From Clostridium sp. (lineage in GTDB: Bacteria > Bacillota > Clostridia > Clostridiales > Clostridiaceae): a stretch of DNA of 51,128 nucleotides. The position numbers and the translations under genes were made by a program. The notes under the pieces are model-generated. The model saw only the letters and a list, made by a program, of their open reading frames with translations, was not told where the DNA came from and ran no database searches. This document shows, piece by piece, positions 9,046 through 18,900 of this stretch (its first letter is position 1; the number at the start of each line of letters is the position of its first letter). The stretch covers positions 1 through 51,128 of the forward strand of contig NZ_JARHZJ010000010.1 in NCBI RefSeq assembly GCF_029258205.1. The letters run 5' to 3'.

Positions 9046-10107
9046 ATGTTAAATAGGGAGTTAGCTCAAAATATAGTTAATAAAATGATGGAGGTTATTC
9101 CTTACAATGTAAACATAATGAATAATAAAGGAGTAATAATAGGTACTGGTGATTCAAGTAGAATAGGAATGATACATAATGGGGCTTTAGAAGCTCTAAG
9201 AGTAAAAAAGGTGATTGAAATATGTAAAGATGAGGGGAAGGTAAAATCTGGAGTTAATTCACCTATATTTTTTAGAGAAAAAGTTATAGGGGTTATTGGC
9301 ATAACAGGAAATCCTAAAAATGTTAGGCAATTTACACAACTTGTAACTGTTACTGCTGAGCTTTTAATAAATCAAGAGTACACTTTAAACAAGCATATAG
9401 TTAAAGAAAGATTGAAAGAAGAATTTATTTATGAATGGTTGTATTCAAAAGAATCCTATGACTTAGAATTTATTCAAAGGGGAATCAATGTAGGCATAGA
9501 TATTTCATTAGATAGAATAATACTTGTATTGGAATTTAAAAAAGATCAATTTAAGGAAATAATTAAAAAAATAAAAAGATTCATAAAAGAAGATGAGTAT
9601 TATATAAATTTAACTTCAAATAGAATAGTTGTAATTTTAGTAGATAATAATTTGATTTATAAGAGATTAAACGAGTTAAAGGAAATTATGAATGACACAA
9701 ATTTTAAGATAGGATTAAGTTCAAAACATAAAATTATATCAAAATCTATGAATGAGGCAGTAGAGGCCGTAGACATAGGAAATAAATTATATAAAAATGA
9801 GTTCTTTTACGATTATAAAAAAGTAAAGGTTTTTAGTTACTTAGATAATTTTTTAGATGAAGAGGAATGGAAAATTATTAATAACAAGATATTAGAGGAA
9901 AATATGGGAGAAGAATTATTAGAAACTTTTATATCCTATATGAAGCATAGTGGAGAGAGGAAAAAGACAGCAGAAGCCTTACATATACATAGGAATACAT
10001 TGAATTATAGATTAGATAGAATTGAGGAAATAACAGGCCTAAGTTTTGATAATTATTTAGATTTATTTCAATTTTTGATTGCATATATAGTAAGTCAATT
10101 AAAATAA
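9046..10107 (+). CDS. CdaR-type sugar-diacid/glycerate transcriptional regulator
   Basis: This 353-aa protein has the carbohydrate-diacid regulator layout: an N-terminal diacid-recognition domain (about 1-135, starting LNRELAQNIVNKMMEVIPYN, with GVIGITG near 83-89), a middle GGDEF-like region (about 140-280) and a C-terminal PucR-type helix-turn-helix (about 300-345, LHIHRNTLNYRLDRIEEI). E. coli CdaR senses glucarate, galactarate and glycerate and activates their uptake and use. The next genes are a GntP permease and glycerate kinase, so it probably activates them in response to glycerate. A strong terminator separates it from the permease, so it is its own unit. Its ribosome site is unusual (see the hairpin entry). 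Confidence 0.85.
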   Translation: MLNRELAQNIVNKMMEVIPYNVNIMNNKGVIIGTGDSSRIGMIHNGALEALRVKKVIEICKDEGKVKSGVNSPIFFREKVIGVIGITGNPKNVRQFTQLVTVTAELLINQEYTLNKHIVKERLKEEFIYEWLYSKESYDLEFIQRGINVGIDISLDRIILVLEFKKDQFKEIIKKIKRFIKEDEYYINLTSNRIVVILVDNNLIYKRLNELKEIMNDTNFKIGLSSKHKIISKSMNEAVEAVDIGNKLYKNEFFYDYKKVKVFSYLDNFLDEEEWKIINNKILEENMGEELLETFISYMKHSGERKKTAEALHIHRNTLNYRLDRIEEITGLSFDNYLDLFQFLIAYIVSQLK

Positions 10108-10152
10108 AAAAAGGTTTTCTTTGTGCATATGCATAAAGAAAACCTTTTTATT
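10106..10152 (+). terminator. Strong terminator after the CdaR-type regulator
   Basis: AAAAAGGTTTTCTTT pairs perfectly with AAAGAAAACCTTTTT around GTGCATATGCAT; the upstream A-run makes it usable in both directions. Confidence 0.9.
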
Positions 10153-10253
10153 TTAGTGATATTAAATAATGATTTTGGATATGAAAACTTATACAATGAA
10201 ATTCGTCAATATAAATAAGAATAAATGAGTTTAATAAGAAGGAGGAATTTATT

Positions 10254-11513
10254 ATGAATGTAACAGTTACAGCTTTAGGAGCAGTAATTGCATTAGTTAT
10301 TGCAATTACTCTAATCATAAAAAAGGTTCACCCAGCATATGGACTTATACTAGGAGCTTTAATAGGAGGACTTGCTGGTGGAGCAGGACTAACAGGCACA
10401 GTTAATTTAATGATGGATGGAGCCCAAAATATGATGCCTGCTATCCTTAGAATACTTACAGCTGGGGTACTAGCAGGGGTGTTAATTGAATCAGGAGCGG
10501 CAGCTAAGATTGCAGAAACAATAGTTGAGAAGATTGGAGAATCAAGAGCTCTTATAGCCTTAGCAATAGCTACAATGGTATTAACAATGGTTGGAGTTTT
10601 TGTAGACGTTTCAGTAATAACAGTATCTCCAATAGCTTTAGCAATAGCTCACAAATCAGGTTTAAGTAAACCAGCTATATTATTAGCTATGGTTGGTGGT
10701 GGAAAGGCAGGAAATATAATGTCTCCAAACCCAAATACCATTGCAGCAGCAGACAATTTAGGAGTTTCATTAACTAATGTCATGATAGCAGGTATAGTGC
10801 CAGCTATATTTGGAGTTATAATTACATGCATATTAGCAAGTAGAATAAAGAAAAAAGGTTCTTTAGTAGAATCTGATGAACATATGAAAGAGTTAACAGA
10901 TATGCCTAGATTTTTACAAGCTATGGTTGGACCATTAGTAGCAATAATATTATTAATGCTAAGACCAATAGCAGGAATTGCTATAGATCCATTAATAGCC
11001 TTACCAATAGGTGGTATATGTGGAATAATAGCTATGGGAAAGATTAAGCATATTAATAAATATGCAACATATGGACTAGCTAAGATGAGTGGTGTAGCTA
11101 TACTTTTAATAGGTACAGGTACTTTAGCAGGAATAATTGCTAATTCAGGATTGAAGGATGTTATTATAAGTGGAATAAACGCTTTAGGATTACCAAGCTT
11201 TATGTTAGCACCAGTTTCAGGAATACTTATGTCAGCAGCAACTGCCTCTACTACTTCAGGAACAGCAGTTGCTACATCAGTATTTGGTCCAACAATTGTT
11301 CAATTAGGAGTGGCACCACTTGCTACAGCAGCTATGATACATGCTGGGGCTACAGTTTTAGACCACTTACCACATGGAAGTTTCTTCCATTCTACTGGAG
11401 GAAGCGTAGCAATGGATATGGGTGAAAGACTTAAACTTATACCATATGAATCTTTAGTTGGATTAACAATGACAATTGTATCTACTATAATGTTTGGAAT
11501 AATATTAAAATAG
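10254..11513 (+). CDS. GntP-family gluconate/glycerate permease
   Basis: The 419-aa protein is a polytopic inner-membrane transporter of the GntP family, which imports gluconate-type sugar acids with protons. It has about 12 hydrophobic segments and glycine-rich family stretches such as GLILGALIGGLAGG, AMVGGGKAGNIMSPNPNT and HAGATVLDHLPHGSFFHSTGG. It is slightly short for the family (about 440), with ends intact. Lying between a CdaR-type regulator and glycerate kinase, the likely substrate is glycerate. A GGAGGAATTT site precedes the ATG. It is probably co-transcribed with the kinase, since the 122-nt gap between them has no evident terminator. Confidence 0.92.
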   Translation: MNVTVTALGAVIALVIAITLIIKKVHPAYGLILGALIGGLAGGAGLTGTVNLMMDGAQNMMPAILRILTAGVLAGVLIESGAAAKIAETIVEKIGESRALIALAIATMVLTMVGVFVDVSVITVSPIALAIAHKSGLSKPAILLAMVGGGKAGNIMSPNPNTIAAADNLGVSLTNVMIAGIVPAIFGVIITCILASRIKKKGSLVESDEHMKELTDMPRFLQAMVGPLVAIILLMLRPIAGIAIDPLIALPIGGICGIIAMGKIKHINKYATYGLAKMSGVAILLIGTGTLAGIIANSGLKDVIISGINALGLPSFMLAPVSGILMSAATASTTSGTAVATSVFGPTIVQLGVAPLATAAMIHAGATVLDHLPHGSFFHSTGGSVAMDMGERLKLIPYESLVGLTMTIVSTIMFGIILK

Positions 11514-11635
11514 TTATTTAATGAATAAAGAAAAGTTTACTTTTAAGATTTATGATTTAAAACAGAGTTTTTAGTAAAAACACAGTGAATTTTAAAATAA
11601 AAGATTAAGATAAAATCTATTAGGAGGAAATATAG

Positions 11636-12757
11636 ATGAAATTTGTATTAGCACCAGATTCATTTAAGGAAAGTATGACTTCAATGGAAGCCTGTAATGC
11701 TATGGAAAGAGGAATTAAAAAAGTCTTTAAAGATGCAGAATGCATAAAGGTTCCAATGGCTGACGGTGGAGAGGGAACTGTAGAAGCTTTAGTTCATGCT
11801 ACTGGAGGAAGAATTGAAAGAGTAAATGTTACTGGACCTTTAGGAAACAAGGTGGAAGCTTTCTATGGAGTTTTGGGCAATGGAAAGACTGCTGTTATAG
11901 AAATGGCTAGTGCTTCAGGAATTCAACTTGTTAAGAGAGAAGAAAGAAATCCTTTAATAACAACAACTTTTGGAACTGGAGAAGTTATAAATGCTGCATT
12001 AGATCAAGGAATAAAACATTTAGTTATAGGAATCGGTGGAAGTGCCACTAATGATGGAGGATGTGGAATGCTTCAAGCTTTAGGTGGAAAACTTTTAGAC
12101 AAAGATGGAAATCAAATAGCCTTTGGTGGAGGAGCATTAAAAGATATAGAAAGTATTGATTTAAGTTTTTTAGATAAAAGATTAAAAGAAGTATCAATAG
12201 AAGTAGCTTGTGATGTAACTAATCCATTAGTAGGAGAAAAAGGAGCTTCAGCAGTATTTGGTCCTCAAAAAGGGGCTACTCCAGAGAAGGTTAAAGAGTT
12301 AGATAATAATTTAGCTCATTATGCTTCGGTAATAAAAAAAGACTTAGGAAAAGAAGTTTCACAAATAGAAGGTTCTGGTGCTGCTGGAGGATTAGGTGCT
12401 GCTTTATTACTATTAGGAGGTCAATTAAAAAGAGGTATAGAGCTTGTAATAAAACATACAGAGTTAGCTGAAAAAGTAAAGGGAGCAGACTTTGTATTTA
12501 CTGGTGAAGGAAGTATAGATAATCAAACTATATATGGAAAAACACCAATGGGAGTTGCTACTGTAGCTAAGGAAAATGGAGTTTCTACAATTGCCTTTTC
12601 TGGAAAAGTTGGCGAAGGAATACAAGGTCTTTATGAAACAGGTATAAAGAGTATATTTAGTATAATGACTGGAGTTTTAACTTTAGATGAAGCTTTAAAA
12701 GAAGGAAGTAGGAATTTAGAGATAACAACTGAAAATGTAGTTAGACTTTTAAAATAA
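11636..12757 (+). CDS. Glycerate kinase, type 1 (GlxK/GarK family)
   Basis: This 373-aa protein is a complete GarK/GlxK glycerate kinase, which phosphorylates D-glycerate with ATP (the E. coli members make 2-phosphoglycerate) and so feeds lower glycolysis. Family signatures: LAPDSFKESMTS at the N-terminus, VPMADGGEGTVEAL (about 40-53), GIGGSATNDGGCGM (about 131-144) and a glycine-rich EGSGAAGGLGAALLLLGG block. AGGAGG lies upstream of the ATG. It is the last gene of the permease-kinase unit and is followed by a strong hairpin. With the regulator this is a compact glycerate-use module. Confidence 0.93.
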   Translation: MKFVLAPDSFKESMTSMEACNAMERGIKKVFKDAECIKVPMADGGEGTVEALVHATGGRIERVNVTGPLGNKVEAFYGVLGNGKTAVIEMASASGIQLVKREERNPLITTTFGTGEVINAALDQGIKHLVIGIGGSATNDGGCGMLQALGGKLLDKDGNQIAFGGGALKDIESIDLSFLDKRLKEVSIEVACDVTNPLVGEKGASAVFGPQKGATPEKVKELDNNLAHYASVIKKDLGKEVSQIEGSGAAGGLGAALLLLGGQLKRGIELVIKHTELAEKVKGADFVFTGEGSIDNQTIYGKTPMGVATVAKENGVSTIAFSGKVGEGIQGLYETGIKSIFSIMTGVLTLDEALKEGSRNLEITTENVVRLLK

Positions 12758-13081
12758 AGTTTATAATTTGTATATAGTTATTTATTAGATAATTAAGTAA
12801 AGGTTAAGAATTAATTAAAATTAATATTTTATTAAAATAAATAGTTTAAAGTGAAGATAAGCAATAAAAAATATATTGCTTGTTTTCACTTTTTATTTTT
12901 ATAAAATAAGATTCTTTTAAAAAGTTATTAAAAAATAAAAATAGAGAAAAGAATAAATAAGAAAATATAATATAATCTTATTTTATTAGGATTTTAGTAA
13001 TTAAAATTAGTAGAAAAAATGAATATATGGTATAACTATAAGAAGACTAATAAAGTTTTAAAAAGGAGATAAAAATAATAT
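12758..13081. other. Gap between glycerate kinase and the helicase
   Basis: AT-rich spacer of 324 nt holding the terminator at 12848-12895 and about 180 nt of upstream sequence for the helicase. No other feature seen. Confidence 0.5.
12848..12895 (+). terminator. Terminator of the glycerate operon
   Basis: AAAGTGAAGATAAGCAAT pairs with ATTGCTTGTTTTCACTTT with small internal mismatches, followed by TTATTTTT. Confidence 0.88.
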
Positions 13082-14518
13082 ATGAAATTTAATCAATTAA
13101 ATCTAAGTGAGGATATTATTAAAGCACTTAATAACTTAGGATATAAAAATCCATCAGAGGTTCAGGAAGCTTCTATTCCAAAGTTATTAAAGGGTAAGGA
13201 TATAATAGTTAAATCTCAAACTGGTAGTGGTAAAACTGCAAGTTTTGGAATACCTGTTTGTGAAAAGATAAATATTGAAGAAAAAAAGGTTCAGTGTCTA
13301 GTTTTAACGCCAACTAGAGAGTTAGCAATTCAAGTTAAAGATGAGATTTCTAATATAGGAAGAATAAAAAAGGTAAGATGTGCAGCTATATTTGGGAAAC
13401 AACCTTTTAATGAGCAGATTAGAGAACTTAAACAAAGAGTGCATATAGTAGTAGGAACTCCAGGAAGAGTATTTGATCATATGGAAAGAGGCACTTTAGA
13501 CCTAAGCGAAGTGAATTATGTTGTCATAGATGAAGCTGATAAAATGCTTTCAATGGGATTTATTGATCAAATAAAGGATATATTAGGAGAATTAAGATCA
13601 AACAAAACTACTGCATTATTTTCAGCTACATTTTCTAAAGAAATAGAGGAAATATGTGAAGATTATATGAGAAATCCTATGCTTTTAGAGATTAAATCAA
13701 AGGTATTCAATAGAGAGAGAATAGAAGAAAGTGTACTTGAAATAGAGGAGAGAAATAAGGAGAAAGCTTTATGGAAATGTCTTTATGCTTATCATCCAGA
13801 TAGTGCTATAGTATTTTGTAATACAAGAAATAAGGTTAAGTCTGTTTACAAGATGCTTAGAGATGAAGGAATAACTTGTAACGAGCTTCATGGTGATATG
13901 GAGCAAAAAAAGCGTATTGAGGTTATGGAAAACTTTAGAGATAAGCACTTTAAAGTATTAGTTTGTACTGATATAGCTGCTAGAGGAATTCATGTAGATA
14001 GCATAGAACTTGTTATAAATTATGAGGTTCCAATGGAAACAGAAAGCTATGTTCATAGAATAGGAAGAACTGGTAGAGCGGGAAGAGAAGGAAAAGCTAT
14101 TACTTTTGTAAATCATTATGAGAAGAAATATTTAGAAAATGTTGAAGAATATATTGGGTATGAAATAAGAAAAGCAAGTCTTCCTGTTGATGAAGAGGTT
14201 AAGTCTGGAAGAAAAATATTTAAGGAAAGCCAAAAGGTTCAATTAAAAGAGAGTAAAAAACCCAAGAAAGAAGTTCATAGTGATATAGTTAAAATACATA
14301 TTAATGGTGGAAAGAAAAAGAAAATAAGAGCCTTTGATATTGTTGGATGTTTTAGTAATTTACCAGGCTTAACAGGAGAAGATATTGGAATAATAGATGT
14401 TCAAGATGGTTTTTCATATGTTGATATATTAAATGGAAAAGGCGATAAAGTTTTAAAGAGCTTTAAAGAAGTTACTATAAAGGGTAAAAAAGTAAAAATA
14501 CAAATGGCAAGAAAATAA
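13082..14518 (+). CDS. dbpA: DEAD-box RNA helicase, DbpA type
   Basis: The 478-aa protein is an ATP-dependent RNA helicase. It shows the Q motif (PSEVQEASIP, 24-33), motif I SQTGSGKT (45-52), PTRELA (77-82), TPGR (126-129), DEAD (150-153), SAT (181-183), a D-I-A-A-R-G-I motif V and HRIGRTGRAGR (about 326-336). A C-terminal domain of about 75 residues (from about 405) matches the RNA-binding domain of DbpA/YxiN, which targets hairpin 92 of 23S rRNA during large-subunit assembly. The linker before it is rich in Lys and Glu. AAAAGGAGAT lies about 13 nt before the ATG, a slightly long spacing. The gene stands alone. Confidence 0.92.
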   Translation: MKFNQLNLSEDIIKALNNLGYKNPSEVQEASIPKLLKGKDIIVKSQTGSGKTASFGIPVCEKINIEEKKVQCLVLTPTRELAIQVKDEISNIGRIKKVRCAAIFGKQPFNEQIRELKQRVHIVVGTPGRVFDHMERGTLDLSEVNYVVIDEADKMLSMGFIDQIKDILGELRSNKTTALFSATFSKEIEEICEDYMRNPMLLEIKSKVFNRERIEESVLEIEERNKEKALWKCLYAYHPDSAIVFCNTRNKVKSVYKMLRDEGITCNELHGDMEQKKRIEVMENFRDKHFKVLVCTDIAARGIHVDSIELVINYEVPMETESYVHRIGRTGRAGREGKAITFVNHYEKKYLENVEEYIGYEIRKASLPVDEEVKSGRKIFKESQKVQLKESKKPKKEVHSDIVKIHINGGKKKKIRAFDIVGCFSNLPGLTGEDIGIIDVQDGFSYVDILNGKGDKVLKSFKEVTIKGKKVKIQMARK

Positions 14519-14710
14519 AAGACAAAGTTTCTTATATATGATTTAAGATAAAATATATTTAAGTTATATATTAAAATTAAAGTATATGTAAGAATAATAG
14601 TGAATTATAAGTTTTATTTTGAAATATTATGATTAATTCAATTATAAGATTAGTTATAATGTTAAATTATTTTAAATTATATAATGATAATTAAATATAT
14701 GGTAAAATTA

Positions 14711-14746
14711 AAGTAAGATATAGAAAAATATATCTTACTTTTTTAA
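14711..14746 (+). terminator. Terminator downstream of dbpA
   Basis: AAGTAAGATATA pairs with TATATCTTACTT around GAAAA, followed by six T's. It lies just before the ribosome site of the next gene, so it could also reduce read-through into it. Confidence 0.85.
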
Positions 14747-14777
14747 AAGGAAATTTTGTTTTTGAGAGGTGGTCTGT

Positions 14778-15236
14778 ATGAAGAAAAAGGTTGCTATCTC
14801 TGTTACAACTTTAGTAATAATATTTTTAATATCTATAGTATATCTAGGGTTGTATCATAATGACTATATGGGAGAAAATAAGTCATTAAACAAAGAAGTT
14901 ATAAGTATTATAGAAAGTGAAGAGGATAAAAAGCTAGATTTAATTTCTTTAAATAAAAATATAGCTTTTGAATGGGATGAAGTTTATTTAATATCTCCAT
15001 ACCAAGATGTAAGCGATTTTTTTAAAGAGATGAATACTTACGCACCTGAAAAAATATACAACTCAGAAATAAATGATGTATACATGCTAGCTTTTACTAA
15101 GTATTCTGACAAGTTAGGAAAAAATAAACTAATAGAATATATTTATATACCAGTAACTTATGTTGATTCTCAAAAATTAAAAGATATGGAAGTTATAAAT
15201 GGAAATTATTATTATTCAAATGATAATTTAGTTTAG
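14778..15236 (+). CDS. Membrane-anchored protein of unknown function
   Basis: From the ATG the protein is 152 aa with a basic start (MKKK), one hydrophobic segment at about 4-26 and a mixed extracytoplasmic part of about 125 residues with many Tyr, Asp and Asn. The helix could be an uncleaved anchor. A longer GTG start at 14769 is possible, but the GAGAGGTGG ribosome site overlaps it, so the ATG at 14778 is better. I do not recognise the family. It is flanked by terminators on both sides and is probably monocistronic. Confidence 0.7.
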   Translation: MKKKVAISVTTLVIIFLISIVYLGLYHNDYMGENKSLNKEVISIIESEEDKKLDLISLNKNIAFEWDEVYLISPYQDVSDFFKEMNTYAPEKIYNSEINDVYMLAFTKYSDKLGKNKLIEYIYIPVTYVDSQKLKDMEVINGNYYYSNDNLV

Positions 15237-15561
15237 ATTTTAAAGCTCTAAGTTTAAAACTTAGGGCTTTTGTTTAATTAAGAATTAATTATAAACTAAG
15301 AATTTTCTATACATTTGTATAGTTTGTAGAGATAATTTAAGAACAAAACTATATTTTAAGTAATAGTATGCATAGGTTATTTGTTCTATTCCATAACAAA
15401 ATGTATAATAATGATGCTTAGAAAGGATTATAAATTTGAGGAAGTAAAATATTAGTGTGTTTTAGGAAAGGGTAAACAGTTTTGGAAAGTTATTTTAAGG
15501 ATATATGAGTTATTAAAGTTAAATACTAATTAGGAACTAAATTTGAAAGGAGTGTTTAACT
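15237..15561. other. Gap before the spore-protein-like small gene
   Basis: Contains the terminator at 15240-15275, a small palindrome CTATACATTTGTATAG near 15307 and about 230 nt of AT-rich leader for the small gene at 15562. I could not assign a sporulation promoter with confidence. Confidence 0.45.
15240..15275 (+). terminator. Terminator after the membrane-anchored protein
   Basis: AAAGCTCTAAGTTT pairs with AAACTTAGGGCTTT (one G-U pair), followed by TGTTT, directly after the stop codon. Confidence 0.85.
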
Positions 15562-15735
15562 TTGTCTCATAAAAATAATAAAAACAGTAAAGATAATAAA
15601 AAGACTAGTCAAAAAACTAAAAAAGAAGTAGAAAAAATGAAAAATGAAACTGCTAATGAAATAGGATACTCTAAGGAATCAAGAAAACTTGGAAAAGATA
15701 AAACTAGAAATAATCCATATATGGGACCACAGTAA
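15562..15735 (+). CDS. Small basic protein resembling a degenerate alpha/beta spore SASP
   Basis: A TTG start with GAAAGGAGTG about 8 nt upstream gives 57 residues. The first 22 are very rich in Lys, Asn and Ser, followed by KMKNETANEIGYS and DKTRNNPYMGPQ. The middle can be aligned by eye with the K-x-E-x-A-x-E-L-G motif of alpha/beta small acid-soluble spore proteins, and the end with their LT-x-x-Q-N-G-x-V-G motif, but both are degenerate and the protein is short. If so it would bind DNA in the spore; this is inference. A strong terminator follows, which supports it being a real gene. Confidence 0.5.
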   Translation: MSHKNNKNSKDNKKTSQKTKKEVEKMKNETANEIGYSKESRKLGKDKTRNNPYMGPQ

Positions 15736-15761
15736 TTAAAAATAGAAAATATTTTAAGTTG

Positions 15762-15813
15762 AAAAATTAGAGATTATGGCTAATTAAAGTTAGCTATAAT
15801 CTCTAATTTTTTT
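15762..15813 (+). terminator. Terminator after the small basic gene
   Basis: AAAAATTAGAGATTATGGCTAA pairs with TTAGCTATAATCTCTAATTTTT in a stem of about 21 bp followed by T's. Confidence 0.9.
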
Positions 15814-15961
15814 GATTTTATTTTAAATGCTTACTTGTTTATGTAATATTATGTAGTTTTTGTAATAAGATACATTTTTTTATTTTGCTAAACATATTAA
15901 TATAAATAGTAAAACACAACAAAAAGTAGTTTTATTAAATATAGTGAAGGGGGATTTTAAA

Positions 15962-18900
15962 TTGTTTAGTAAAAAATTTAAAAAGCAAATGGCTTGTGTT
16001 TTAGCAAGTACTTTTGTATTTGGATTAGTTAATCCAAGTGTAATTAATGTAATGGCATCAACTGATGTTGAGATTACAGAAGGAGTTACTGTAACTGCAA
16101 AGGGAAATACTGGAGGCAATACAGCTGATTTAGCCATAGATGGTGATTTGTCTACATATTGGGAATCTTCAAATGATTACAAATGGATAGAGATTGATTT
16201 AGGTGGAATTTACGAATTATCAAAGATTGAAATATTTAATAAGGATGAAGCTGTGTATAAATATAATATATATGCTTCAGAGGATGGAGAAAACTTTAAT
16301 AAAATAGCATATAAAAATAATGATAATGTATCAGATAGTAATGGTAATATACATACTATTGACAATGTAAGAGCTGGAAAAATTAGAATTGATGTAGTTC
16401 AAAATAGTAGTAGTGACAGGGTGAATATAGCTGAAATAAATGTATTTGGTAAAAGTACAGGAGAAATTTTACCGGAAGTTAAGAAAATTAATACAAGGAA
16501 TTTTAGTGAAACTTCATGGGCTACTGAATATGAGAAATTTGAGAATGATAGTGCTTATGCTAGTGAAAAGACTTTAAACGAAATAAAGAATTTAGTTGGT
16601 AGAGTAATAGGAGAAGAATTTAAAGATAAGTTTATTTTTGAAATAAGAGATCAATTAAATGGAAATGATGTTTTTGAGGTTTCTGATTCACAAGATGGAA
16701 AGGTTTTAATAAAAGGAAATAATGGTGTTTCCTTAGCATCAGGATTTAACTATTATTTAAAAAATTATTGTAATTTAAGTTATAATCCAATAATGGGATC
16801 TAATTTGAAAATGCCTAAAACAATTCCCTCTGTTGGAGAAAGAGTAGTTATAGATACTCCATATGAGTATAGATATGCATTAAACTTCTGTACTTATTCT
16901 TACACAATGTCTTTCTGGGATTGGGATCAATATGAAGAATTCTTAGATTGGTGTGCTATGAATGGTGTTAATTTAGTCTTAGATATAATTGGACAAGAAG
17001 AGGTTCTAAGAAGAACTTTAAAAGAATTTGGATATAGTGATGAAGAGGTTAAGGAGTTTATTTCAGGACCTGCATATTTTGCTTGGTTCTATATGCAAAA
17101 TATGACTGGATTTGGAGGACCACTTCCAAATGATTGGTTTGAACAAAGAGTAGAACTTGGAAGAAAGATGCATGATAGAATGCAAAGCTTTGGAATAAAT
17201 CCTGTTCTTCAAGGATATTCAGGTATGGTGCCTAGAGACTTTAAAAAGAAAAATCCAGAAGCACAAACTATTTCTCAAGGTGGATGGTGTGGTTTTGATA
17301 GACCAGATATGCTTAAAACATATGTAAATGAAGGTGAGATAGATTATTTTCAAAAAATTGCAGATGTCTTTTATAAAAAGCAAAAAGAAGTATTTGGAGA
17401 TGTAACTAACTTCTATGGAGTAGATCCATTCCATGAGGGAGGAAATACTGGTGATTTAGATAATGGAAAGATATATGAAACAATTCAAAATAAGATGATA
17501 CAGCATGATAATGATGCAGTTTGGGTTATACAAAACTGGCAAGGAAATCCTAGTAATAGTAAATTAGAAGGATTAATTAAAAAAGACCAAGCTATGGTTT
17601 TAGATCTTTTCTCAGAGGTGAGTTCAGATTGGAATAGATTAGAGGATAGAGAGTTACCATGGATTTGGAATATGCTTCATAACTTTGGTGGAAGAATGGG
17701 TATTGACGCAGCACCAGAAAAACTTGCAACAGAAATTCCTAAGGCTTTAGCTAATTCAGAGTATATGATTGGTATAGGCATTACACCAGAGGCTATAAAT
17801 ACAAATCCTTTAGCATATGAACTTTTATTTGATATGGCTTGGACTAGAAATCAAATAAACTTTAGAACATGGACTCAAGATTATATTAAAAGAAGATATG
17901 GTAAGACTAATGGAGATATTTCACAAGCTTGGAATATTATATTAGACACTGCTTATAAAAAGAGAAATGACTATTACCAAGGAGCTGCTGAGTCTATTAT
18001 AAATGCAAGACCTGGATTTGGAATAAAAAGTGCTTCAACTTGGGGACATTCAAAAATAGTTTATGATAAGAGTGAGTTTGAAAAAGCTGTTGAAATATTT
18101 GCAAAGAACTATGATGAATTTAAAGATAGTGATGCATTTCTTTACGACTTTGCTGATATATTAAAACAATTATTAGCTAACTCAGCTCAAGAATATTATG
18201 AGGTTATGTGTAATGCTTATAATAATGGAAATGCAGAGAGATTTAAATTTGTTTCAGGAAAGTTTTTAGAAATTGTTAAGATTCAAGAGAGAGTATTATC
18301 AACTAGACCGGAATTTTTAATAGGAAATTGGATTGAAGATGCTAGAACTATGCTTAAGGACGCTGATGATTGGACTAAGGACTTATTTGAGTTTAATGCT
18401 AGAGCTTTAGTAACAACTTGGGGTTCAAGAAGTAATGCTGATGGTGGTGGTCTTAAAGATTATTCTAATAGACAATGGTCAGGATTAACTGAAGATTACT
18501 ATTATGCTAGGTGGGAAAAATGGATAAATGGATTACAAACTGAATTAGATGTAGGAACTAAAGCACCTAATATAGATTGGTTTAAGATTGAGTATGACTG
18601 GGTAAATAAGAAGAGTGATACAGATAAGCTTTATCCTACAAAAGCTTCTAATGAAAGTTTAGGAGAACTTGCTAAGATAGCAATGGAGAATTATTCAGTA
18701 ACTAATATGGATAAAATATTAGGTGAAAGTGAATCAGTGGAAAGAGTTAATATTGCTCTAGGAAAGCCTGTAAGTAGTGAAACTCATGGGGAAATTGAAT
18801 CTAATCCTTTAACTAACATTACAGATGGAAATACAGGAACTATTTGGGTTGCTGATAAAGAAGGATATCCTTCAAGTGTAACTGTAGATTTACAAGGAAT

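Noticed and set aside
15944..15961. GTG start for the GH89 gene
   Set aside because: It lies immediately before the GAAGGGGG ribosome site; the TTG 18 nt later is correctly spaced from that site.
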